From contig JAUHWC010000001.1 of NCBI GenBank assembly GCA_030424845.1, positions 186,001 through 250,000 on the forward strand: a stretch of DNA of 64,000 nt, written 5' to 3'. The position numbers and the translations under genes were made by a program. This stretch comes from Alphaproteobacteria bacterium (GTDB lineage Bacteria > Pseudomonadota > Alphaproteobacteria > Sphingomonadales > Sphingomonadaceae). Of the stretch, positions 50,134 through 57,531 are shown in pieces. Within the stretch, counting starts at the first letter, position 1, and every line of letters starts with the position of its first letter. The notes beneath the pieces were generated by a model that saw only the letters and a program-made list of their open reading frames with translations, had not been told where the DNA came from and did not search any database.

Positions 50134-51432
50134 ATGTTTCGCAAAATCGCAGCCTTTGCGGCGCTCGCCGCAATGCCCGCCGTTGTCCACGCCCAGGAAA
50201 CGGTAGAAGTCGTTGAAAATTCCGGCGACACCGCCTGGATCCTCGTGTCCGCGGCACTGGTACTCTTGATGACCCTGCCGGGTCTCGGCCTGTTCTATGG
50301 CGGCCTCGTTCGCGCCAAGAACTTCCTTTCGGTGTTCCTGCAAGTGGGCGCGATTGCGGCGGTCGCTTCGGTGCTGTGGATCGTGGTCGGCTACACGCTG
50401 GCTTTCGGTGACATTTCGATGGGCGGCTTCCTTGGCGGCGGCCAGCACTGGATGCTTTACGACCTTGATGCCGTGTTCGATGGCCTTGCCATTCCGGAAA
50501 GCACATTTGCCCTGTTCCAGATGACCTTCGCGGCGATCACGCCTGCGCTGATGGTGGGCGCATGGGTTGAACGCGCCCGCTTCTCGTGGGTGGTCCTGTT
50601 CTGCGCAATTTGGGGCCTGGTTGTCTATGCACCGGTGGCGCACTGGGTCTGGGGCGGCGGCTGGCTGTCCGGCATGGGCGCTCTGGATTTCGCCGGCGGC
50701 ATCGTGGTGCACACCACTGCCGGCGTCTCGGCATTGGTCATCGCGCTGCTGCTGGGCAAGCGCAAGGGTTTCCCCTCCAGCGCACTGCTGCCGCATGCAC
50801 CGGGCATCACCATGCTCGGCTCCGTGCTGCTGTGGGTCGGCTGGTTCGGGTTCAACGGCGGTTCCGCGCTCTCGGCCACGGCTGACGCATCCAATGCCAT
50901 TCTCAACACCCATGTCGCTGCATCGGTGGCCGCGCTGGTGTGGATCCTGATCGAGCGCGTCAGCTTCGGCAAGCCGACCACGGTGGGCTTCGCAACGGGT
51001 GCGATTGCCGGTCTTGCCACGATCACGCCTGCCGCCGGTTTCGTGTCTCCCGGAGCAGCCATCCTCATCGGCATCGCGGCGGCCGTGGTCTGCTATTACG
51101 GCATCCAGCTGGTCAAGATGAAGATGCACATCGACGACTCGCTTGACGTGTTTGCCGTTCACGGTGTTGGCGGCATGCTCGGTTCGATCCTGCTCGGCGT
51201 CTTCATGGCAGAAGGCATCGGCGGCGCCGGTTATGCCGAAGGCATGACCATGGGATCCATGGTTGGCGTGCAGGTGCTCGGCGTGGTGGCAGTGGCCATC
51301 TTCTCCGTCGTTGCGACAGCATTGATCGCCCTTGGCCTCAATCTCTTCGTTCCCATGCGCGCGAGCGAGGATGACGAAGTACAGGGCCTCGACATCTCCA
51401 GCCATGGCGAACGCGGCTGGGAATTCGACTGA
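50134..51432 (+). CDS. amt: Ammonium transporter
   Basis: A 432-residue Amt/MEP channel protein with a cleavable signal peptide (VVHAQ, about residue 22) and 11 membrane helices. Conserved features are FYGGLVRAKN, the twin pore histidines in VVHTTAG and AVHGVGG, and the GGWLSGMGALDFAGG ammonium recruitment region. It imports ammonium under nitrogen limitation. No glnK/glnB gene is next to it, unlike the usual glnK-amt pair. A 14-bp stem terminator follows. Confidence 0.95.
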   Translation: MFRKIAAFAALAAMPAVVHAQETVEVVENSGDTAWILVSAALVLLMTLPGLGLFYGGLVRAKNFLSVFLQVGAIAAVASVLWIVVGYTLAFGDISMGGFLGGGQHWMLYDLDAVFDGLAIPESTFALFQMTFAAITPALMVGAWVERARFSWVVLFCAIWGLVVYAPVAHWVWGGGWLSGMGALDFAGGIVVHTTAGVSALVIALLLGKRKGFPSSALLPHAPGITMLGSVLLWVGWFGFNGGSALSATADASNAILNTHVAASVAALVWILIERVSFGKPTTVGFATGAIAGLATITPAAGFVSPGAAILIGIAAAVVCYYGIQLVKMKMHIDDSLDVFAVHGVGGMLGSILLGVFMAEGIGGAGYAEGMTMGSMVGVQVLGVVAVAIFSVVATALIALGLNLFVPMRASEDDEVQGLDISSHGERGWEFD

Positions 51433-51451
51433 GCCCATCACGCGGTAACAA

Positions 51452-51489
51452 GGAAACGGGCGGCAGGGGCAACCTTGCCGCCCGTTTCC
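51452..51489 (+). terminator. Strong intrinsic terminator of amt
   Basis: A perfect 14-bp stem pairs 51452-51465 (GGAAACGGGCGGCA) with 51476-51489, with a 10-base loop, followed by GTTTG. It also sits at the end of the convergent hydrolase operon. Confidence 0.85.
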
Positions 51490-51508
51490 GTTTGTCTCTC
51501 AGATGGCT

Positions 51509-52192
51509 TCAGTCACCGCCCAGCAATTCGATAATGCGCCGGACCGTGGGCGCGCTGGTGGCCATCTCCATGTGGGTGGCGTCAACTTCCACCTGGCGAT
51601 CACTTTCGTGGGACTGGCCACGCGCGCTCTCTTCGGCGATCACGCCGTCATTGGCGGACCAGATGGCAATGGTCTCCGCCGGCGGTTTTGCGGCGATGTC
51701 TTCCGGGAACGGCGACTGTGTCACCGGATGACCGTTGAGCAACTCGTAGAGCCGCCAGGCATGGTTGGCGCGCGGATCGCCTGAAAAGGGGCTGCCAAGT
51801 GTCACCACCCGCCCGACGACATCGGGATGGCGATGACCGAGCAGCCTCGCGTAAAGGCCTCCAAGACTCCACCCGACGATGGCGACATCCTGCCCGGTCT
51901 CGTCCTTCGCTTGCTCCACGGCACGCGAGAGCATTTCCACCCTTCGGGGAGTAGCGCCGGTGTTGAAGATCAGGCCCGAGGGCCGCGCATCGAAGCCTGA
52001 TGCCGCAAGGGAGCGGCGCAGGAAGCTGGTGGCATTGTCACCGGACATCATGCCGGGAATGACGATGACAGGCTGCCCCTTGCCCGCACCCGCCACGCAA
52101 ATTGGCGGGCGGATCGCGCTGATCGCCAGCTTGGGCAGGGTAAAGCCTTCCAGAACCGCCTTGCCGAGCGGGGGAGGAGCAGCCCCGGCCAT
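51509..52192 (-). CDS. Alpha/beta hydrolase (esterase/lipase-like)
   Basis: A 227-residue cytoplasmic alpha/beta hydrolase. The triad is visible: Ser109 in GWSLGG, Asp182 in SANDGV and His207 in ATHMEM. The oxyanion region is PVIVIPGMM near residue 45. It resembles triacylglycerol-lipase-like and PGAP1-like esterases, with no secretion signal; the substrate is unknown. It follows the flavin oxidoreductase gene by 11 bases and closes a five-gene minus-strand unit. Confidence 0.85.
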   Translation of the reverse strand: MAGAAPPPLGKAVLEGFTLPKLAISAIRPPICVAGAGKGQPVIVIPGMMSGDNATSFLRRSLAASGFDARPSGLIFNTGATPRRVEMLSRAVEQAKDETGQDVAIVGWSLGGLYARLLGHRHPDVVGRVVTLGSPFSGDPRANHAWRLYELLNGHPVTQSPFPEDIAAKPPAETIAIWSANDGVIAEESARGQSHESDRQVEVDATHMEMATSAPTVRRIIELLGGD

Positions 52193-52203
52193 TGGCCTCG
52201 ATA

Positions 52204-53610
52204 TCAGTCGCCGGTCAGGATCCGGTCCACCAATTCCTTCACCGTGGGGGTGTAGTTGTTGGAATAGAACGGGTCCTGCTTGAAACGGTAGGCCGAATGG
52301 CCGGCAAAGGCGAGGTTCTTGTCCACGTCTCCACCATGCGCGATATCCTGCAAGGTCTTCTGGATACAGAAGCTGCGCGGATCAGCCAGGCGGCCAGTGG
52401 TAAAATCGTCGTGGTCCTTCCAGGAGGAGAACCCGCAATGCGACAGGCAGCCCATGCAATCCGTCTGGTCCTGGCGGATTTCCCCGCGCTCGTCCTTGGT
52501 CACGAAGACAACCGTGTCATCAGGCGTCTTGAGTGCCTCGGTAAACCCTTGGGCAACCCATGCCCTGGCCCGTTCCCGATCCTTGGGCGTGACCCAGAAA
52601 TTCTTGCCTTTCACACCCACATCCAGCTGCACCGTGTGCTCTCCAGCCTCGACGCGGCTGTATGGAATCTGGCGCTCGCTGCGTGCTTCCAGATTGCGCA
52701 GGAACGGGTTGCGGACGGCCGAGGAATAAAAGCCCGTGGGGCTGAAGCGGTGGAGCAGGACATCGCCCGGCTCCAGCGTGCGCAGCATCTCCTTCCATCC
52801 CTGCGGAATGGGGCTTTCATGCGTCAACAGCGGACGGGTGCCGAACTGGAAGGCAATCGCGCCCAGCTCCGGATTGTCGATCCAGTCATTCCATTCGCGC
52901 AGGCACCAGACACCGCCTGCCATGACGATGGGGACCTCATCCGGGATGCCCTCCTTGCGCATCACTTCTCGAAGCACAGCCACGCGCGGATAGGGATCTT
53001 CGGGAGAACGCGGATCTTCGGCATTGGAAAGGCCGTTGTGGCCGCCGGCCAACCACGGGTCCTCGTAAACCACGGCGCCCAGGAGATGCGGCACCTTGTG
53101 GTAGGCCCGCTTCCACAAGGCACGAAACGCGCGGCCCGAGCTGACGATCGGCAGGTAGAGCACATTGTGCCGTTCGGCGATTTCGGAGAGCTTGTAGGGC
53201 ATGCCGGCACCGCATGTGACACCCGTCACCATGCCCTTCGTGCGCGACAGCACGCCTTCGAGGATTTCCTGGGCACCGCCCATTTCCCAGAGCACGTTGA
53301 TGTTGATCGCGCCCTTGCCGCCGGCGATCTCATGGGCACGCGTGACTTGCGCCACTGCGCCATCGATACCGTACTGGATCAGCTCGCGATGGCGGTCCTT
53401 GCGCGTCTTGCCTTCATAGGTCTGCGGAATCACTTCGCCATCGGCATCGTAACTGTCGGCATTCACGGCGCTCACCGTGCCGATACCACCAGCCGCTGCC
53501 CATGCACCGGAGCTTCTGTGGTTGGTGGCGGAAACGCCCTTGCCACCCTCGATCAGGGGCCACACTTCGCGGCCGCCATAATTGATCGGTTTAAGTCCCT
53601 TGAATTCCAT
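52204..53610 (-). CDS. NAD(P)H-dependent flavin oxidoreductase (nitronate monooxygenase family)
   Basis: A 468-residue FMN TIM-barrel enzyme related to nitronate monooxygenase and FabK. Features are AAAGGIGTVSA near the start, INVLWEMGG, the TCGAGMP phosphate loop, PIVSSGRA and MAGGVWC. It is longer than typical nitronate monooxygenases; a C-terminal extension after about residue 350 contains a CMGCLSHCGF cluster (C-x2-C-x3-C) that could bind a metal. Electron acceptor and substrate are unknown. It follows the methyltransferase gene by 27 bases. Confidence 0.85.
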   Translation of the reverse strand: MEFKGLKPINYGGREVWPLIEGGKGVSATNHRSSGAWAAAGGIGTVSAVNADSYDADGEVIPQTYEGKTRKDRHRELIQYGIDGAVAQVTRAHEIAGGKGAININVLWEMGGAQEILEGVLSRTKGMVTGVTCGAGMPYKLSEIAERHNVLYLPIVSSGRAFRALWKRAYHKVPHLLGAVVYEDPWLAGGHNGLSNAEDPRSPEDPYPRVAVLREVMRKEGIPDEVPIVMAGGVWCLREWNDWIDNPELGAIAFQFGTRPLLTHESPIPQGWKEMLRTLEPGDVLLHRFSPTGFYSSAVRNPFLRNLEARSERQIPYSRVEAGEHTVQLDVGVKGKNFWVTPKDRERARAWVAQGFTEALKTPDDTVVFVTKDERGEIRQDQTDCMGCLSHCGFSSWKDHDDFTTGRLADPRSFCIQKTLQDIAHGGDVDKNLAFAGHSAYRFKQDPFYSNNYTPTVKELVDRILTGD

Positions 53611-53637
53611 TCACTACCCCAGCGGACCAATACTCTC

Positions 53638-54393
53638 TCAGGATGTCAGATCCGTTCCTTCATCGCCGGGCTGCACGCACGGCTCTATCTCATGTGGCTC
53701 CGGACGGTCGCCCACAGCCTCGAATTGCGCATAATATCCGGCAATCTCCGGCTTCAGGTCAAAGTCAACCAGGCGAAACCCGACGCGCTCGAATTCGCAG
53801 AACAAAAGCTGCGGGTCAATGCCGTGCTGGTCCGCCGGACGGTCTACATCCACCACGATCACCTGCCCGCCTTCACGCAAAGCCGGTCGCATCCGCCACA
53901 GAAACGCGTAAGGCTCTGTAATCTCGTGATACATGTGAACCATGAAGATGCGGTCGAAGCTGTTTGCAGGAAGCCGCGGGTCGTCAACCGCACCAGGCTT
54001 GATGGAAACATTTTCCAGCCCATCGCGCTCCACGCGGTTGCCGAGGCGACGCAGGGCGGCCTCGTCGATATCCTGCGCAAGGACGCGGCCGCTCTCTCCC
54101 ACGCGGGCGGCAAGACGCACCGTGTAATAGCCCTCGCCCGCGCCGATATCGGCCACCGTCATGCCGGCGCCGATATCGGCCTTGTCCATCACCGTTTGCG
54201 CCTCGCGCCGGTCATCGCGCTGCTGTTCCGTCGAAAAAGCGTTGCTGCCGGTTTCCGACACGGGGCGATAGGCCCGCGGAAAATCGCGCGAGGTTTCCGG
54301 CCTGTCGGTCTCCACTGGTTCGCAAGCCGTCAGGGCCAGCAGGACGGACGAGGCAACAAACGGGGCAAATCGGCTCATCATCGCAATTGTCAC
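53638..54393 (-). CDS. Class I SAM-dependent methyltransferase with lipoprotein signal peptide
   Basis: A 251-residue protein combining a lipoprotein-type signal (lipobox LTAC, Cys24 from the GTG start) with a Rossmann methyltransferase domain from about residue 62. Motif I VADIGAGEG is at 80-88, an acidic residue ends strand 2 (QDIDEAA), and motif IV appears near FMVHMYHEI. The catalytic fold looks intact, yet export would remove it from cytoplasmic S-adenosylmethionine. GTG 54393 overlaps the caspase stop (GTGA); ATGs at 54381 and 54378 keep the signal peptide. Similar exported methyltransferase-like proteins occur in alphaproteobacteria; their role is unclear. Confidence 0.82.
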   Translation of the reverse strand: MTIAMMSRFAPFVASSVLLALTACEPVETDRPETSRDFPRAYRPVSETGSNAFSTEQQRDDRREAQTVMDKADIGAGMTVADIGAGEGYYTVRLAARVGESGRVLAQDIDEAALRRLGNRVERDGLENVSIKPGAVDDPRLPANSFDRIFMVHMYHEITEPYAFLWRMRPALREGGQVIVVDVDRPADQHGIDPQLLFCEFERVGFRLVDFDLKPEIAGYYAQFEAVGDRPEPHEIEPCVQPGDEGTDLTS

Positions 54394-55223
54394 GGTATCG
54401 GCAAAGCCCGCATGCCTGCAACAAAGACATTGAACGGCAAGTCACCCTGCCGCCACGGCGATTGCCGGCCCTCGGTGATGGAATTCACCTCCACGGCCGT
54501 GCGGCGGAACGCCTCGTCCAGCGACTGGCGGCGGGCTATCTGCTGGGTAAAGACCTTGGCAAACGGGCTGCCAAGGCCAGGCGTATCACCGTCCTCGGCA
54601 ACATTACCCGGCTCGGTGGAGAAGAAAACCACCGCGGAAAGGCCGCGCAAGTTTCCCAGCTGGGCGAGCCCATCACCGGCGTTGGACAGGTCATCGACGG
54701 ACAGCGCAACCAACTGCCGCGTGCTGCCGGTAACCTCGACCATGCGTATCTCGCTTGCCTCGTCAGCATAGGAGTAGGGATTGTTGCGGCAGGCGTCGAC
54801 GACCACGATGGTGCCACGCGCACGCTGGGTGAGCGTCTGCAACAGCGGATCCAGCGAGATCAGCGATGCGCCGTCCGAGGTGAGGAAGTAGTTCACCCCG
54901 TCGACCTGGAAGCCGTGCCCCGCATAGTAGAACAAGGCTATGTCATCCTCTTCCAGCGATGCGGCAAAGGCATTGATGCCCGCTTCCCATTCCTCGACAC
55001 CGGGATCATTGAGGATCGTGACATGCTTCTCGGCAACCGAAGTGCGCCGCAACGCCGCCTGCATCAGCAGCGCATCTGCCGCTGGATTATCAAGCATGAG
55101 CTGTGCATTGCCCGACGCTTCATAGCTTGATGCCACGATCAGCACCTTGGTCGCAGCCTGCGCGGGATTTGCCGAGAAAAGGGCCAGCACGAATGCGGCC
55201 AGCAAGACACGCAGCGCAGTCAC
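54390..55223 (-). CDS. Exported caspase-family (C14) peptidase
   Basis: A 277-residue caspase-like (metacaspase/orthocaspase) protease with a signal peptide ending near AQAA (residue 24). The catalytic dyad is intact: His103 in YYAGHG and Cys145 in VVDACRNNP. The p20-like domain spans about 25-190, and a p10-like part with PFAKVFTQQI follows. Bacterial caspases are usually cytoplasmic or fused to sensors; here the product would act outside the inner membrane. It lies eight bases after the barrel gene and overlaps the methyltransferase gene. Confidence 0.88.
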   Translation of the reverse strand: MTALRVLLAAFVLALFSANPAQAATKVLIVASSYEASGNAQLMLDNPAADALLMQAALRRTSVAEKHVTILNDPGVEEWEAGINAFAASLEEDDIALFYYAGHGFQVDGVNYFLTSDGASLISLDPLLQTLTQRARGTIVVVDACRNNPYSYADEASEIRMVEVTGSTRQLVALSVDDLSNAGDGLAQLGNLRGLSAVVFFSTEPGNVAEDGDTPGLGSPFAKVFTQQIARRQSLDEAFRRTAVEVNSITEGRQSPWRQGDLPFNVFVAGMRALPIP

Positions 55224-55231
55224 AGGCGCAA

Positions 55232-56242
55232 TTACAGCCCCACGTTCACGCCATGGTTGACCCGCGCATCGGTGAAGTCGAATTCGCCCGTAACAGGGAA
55301 AAAGATGACCGCGCGATAGCGCATGTCGAGAGCGAGGTTGTCGAAGATAACCAGTTGCCCGCCCACTGCGATATCCGGCCCCACGCTCAGTTCGGAGGGG
55401 TTGCGTTTGTCGATATCGAAGAGCAGCGGAAGGTCGCGGGTTTCGAACACGGCTGAACCAAGCAAGCGCGACGATGGCTGGTAGCTGCCCTGCAACATGC
55501 CTGAAAGGAACACATTGAAATTGTTGTCGAGCGGCACGAAGGCGGTTCCGCCGGCGCGTATCGAGAACGTCTGGAGGGTCTGCTTGCCAGTGCTATCGCC
55601 GCGCAACCCGTCATCGAAGAGCAGGAACGGATCATCGAGGGCAAAGGAGATGATCTGGTTGGTGCTGTCGATCGTTTCGAGCCCGACCACCTTCACATCA
55701 AGCCGCTCGTAACGAATGCCCGCGTTCAACGCGAGGTTCTCGTTAAGCCGCCGCTGCCAGGTGCCCTCGACGTCGATCCGGTCGATTGTGTTCGACGCGA
55801 TGAAATTGCTGACTTCGAAATCAGTCAGGGTGGTCCCTCCAGCGCCAAACAGGCCGATCAGGCGGCGCTGGGTAACGGTACGTGCCTCCCCCTTGCCCCG
55901 GCCATACATGCCCGTCAGTGTCACCCGGTCACGGTCATCGCCGAAATTGATCATCGCGCCATACATCGGGAAGGCGATCTGGTCTGCCAACACTGACGAG
56001 GACGGTTCCTCCGCTATGATTGTCGGGGAGATGTCCTGCGTCTGCTCGAACAGATCCTCCAGTTGCGCTACTCGGTCAGGACCGACTTCGTCGAAACTGG
56101 TCTGGTTCGATGTGCGCAGGTTGGAATTGTCGAAATAATAGGAGAAGCGCGGGCCGACCACGATATCCGCCTTTGCAGGCTGCGCCGAGACCAGGAGCGC
56201 CAGGGCTGCCAGCGGCAGCATCTTGTTGAAATACCGTGTCAT
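55232..56242 (-). CDS. Predicted outer-membrane beta-barrel protein
   Basis: A 336-residue protein with a signal peptide (cleavage near AKADI, residue 26) and alternating hydrophobic beta strands through to the C-terminus, typical of an outer-membrane barrel. Candidate strands include PRFSYYFD, RVTLTGMYGRG, LALNAGIRYERLD, SIRAGGTAF, NVFLSGMLQGSY and ALDMRYRAVIFF. An acidic stretch at about 60-85 could be a plug or loop. No known family is recognised. It is the first gene of the unit with the caspase and methyltransferase, so all three are predicted envelope proteins. Confidence 0.75.
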   Translation of the reverse strand: MTRYFNKMLPLAALALLVSAQPAKADIVVGPRFSYYFDNSNLRTSNQTSFDEVGPDRVAQLEDLFEQTQDISPTIIAEEPSSSVLADQIAFPMYGAMINFGDDRDRVTLTGMYGRGKGEARTVTQRRLIGLFGAGGTTLTDFEVSNFIASNTIDRIDVEGTWQRRLNENLALNAGIRYERLDVKVVGLETIDSTNQIISFALDDPFLLFDDGLRGDSTGKQTLQTFSIRAGGTAFVPLDNNFNVFLSGMLQGSYQPSSRLLGSAVFETRDLPLLFDIDKRNPSELSVGPDIAVGGQLVIFDNLALDMRYRAVIFFPVTGEFDFTDARVNHGVNVGL

Positions 56243-56297
56243 GCGATCCTCTCCAGAAGCCTGCTTCTAGGCGGAGGCGACGCTCAAGGCAAAAGGC

Positions 56298-57425
56298 CTA
56301 TTCAACGTCTTCCACATCGACGGTCTCACCCGTCACCCGCTGCGCGAGGGCCGCGGCGATGTAATCATCGATCCCGCCATCGAGCACATCGTCCGGCGCG
56401 CTGGAGGTGACCCCGGTGCGCAGGTCCTTGACCATCTGGTAGGGCTGCAGGACGTAGGAACGGATCTGGTGGCCCCAGCCGATCTCGGTCTTTTCCTGGT
56501 ACTCGCCTGCTGCGGCCGCTTCGCGCTCCGCCATCTCCCGCTCGAACAGGCGGGCCTTCAGCATGTTCATGGCCGTGGCGCGGTTCTTGTGCTGCGAACG
56601 GTCGTTCTGGCTTGCCACCACGATCCCGGTGGGAAGGTGGGTGATGCGCACTGCCGAGTCCGTGGTGTTGACGTGCTGCCCGCCCGCGCCCGAAGCGCGA
56701 TAGGTATCGATGCGAAGATCGCCATCGTTGATCTCGATATCGATATCATCGTCGATCACCGGGTAGACCCAGACGGAACTGAAGCTGGTGTGGCGGCGGG
56801 CCGAGCTATCATAGGGGCTGATGCGAACGAGCCGGTGTACACCGCTTTCCGTCTTCGCATAGCCATATGCGTTCTCGCCCTTGATCAGCAGCGTGGCAGA
56901 CTTGATGCCAGCCTGCTCCCCGGCCTGGTATTCGACGGTCTCCACCTTGAAGCCACGCCGCTCGGCCCAGCGCGTGTACATGCGCAGCAGCATCTCTGCC
57001 CAATCCTGGCTTTCCGTGCCCCCTGCACCGGCATGGATTTCCAGGTAGGTGTCATTGCCATCGGCTTCGCCCGAAAGCAGGGCGGATACCTTGTCGGCAT
57101 CGGCGCGATCGGCCAGCGCCTTCAGTGAGGCCAGGCCTTCGGCGATGACACCATCGTCGCCTTCCATCTCGCCCAGCTCGACGAACTCGATCGCATCGGC
57201 CATTTCCCGCGAAATCTCGTTCACGGTACCGATAGCGTTTTCCAGCTGTTTCTGTTCGCGCGTGATGGCTTGCGCCTGCTTGGGATCATCCCACAGGCCG
57301 GGATCCTGGACGCGGGCGTCAAGTTCCTCGAGGCGGCGCTGAGCGCGCTCCCAGTCAAGCGATTTTCGCACCAGCGCCAATGCGGCTTCGATGCGGTCAA
57401 TATGGGCCTGCCCTTCGGCACGCAT
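56298..57425 (-). CDS. prfB: Peptide chain release factor 2
   Basis: A 375-residue RF2 that terminates translation at UGA and UAA. The GGQ loop is in GAGGQHVN, and the codon-recognition tripeptide reads SPY (in RISPYDS) instead of the SPF of E. coli, a variant I recall in other alphaproteobacteria. The frame is continuous from MRAEGQAH with no in-frame UGA near codon 26, so the programmed frameshift seen in E. coli is absent. It follows the penicillin-binding protein gene after a 106-base gap. Confidence 0.96.
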   Translation of the reverse strand: MRAEGQAHIDRIEAALALVRKSLDWERAQRRLEELDARVQDPGLWDDPKQAQAITREQKQLENAIGTVNEISREMADAIEFVELGEMEGDDGVIAEGLASLKALADRADADKVSALLSGEADGNDTYLEIHAGAGGTESQDWAEMLLRMYTRWAERRGFKVETVEYQAGEQAGIKSATLLIKGENAYGYAKTESGVHRLVRISPYDSSARRHTSFSSVWVYPVIDDDIDIEINDGDLRIDTYRASGAGGQHVNTTDSAVRITHLPTGIVVASQNDRSQHKNRATAMNMLKARLFEREMAEREAAAAGEYQEKTEIGWGHQIRSYVLQPYQMVKDLRTGVTSSAPDDVLDGGIDDYIAAALAQRVTGETVDVEDVE

Positions 57426-57531
57426 AGGTTTTCTCCAGAAATAGCAGGCGCGCCGACTAGCGCAGCCGTGCGGATTGGGAAAGGGAGTTGCAGCTAATTT
57501 CCGCCATCATGGGCAAGAAAGGGCGGACTCG

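Noticed and set aside
52192-54771. 859-codon plus-strand open frame over the oxidoreductase and methyltransferase genes
   Set aside because: Crosses several real minus-strand genes and shows no domain pattern.
57350-57425. Programmed frameshift in prfB
   Set aside because: The reading frame from the start codon to the end is continuous and no early in-frame UGA exists.
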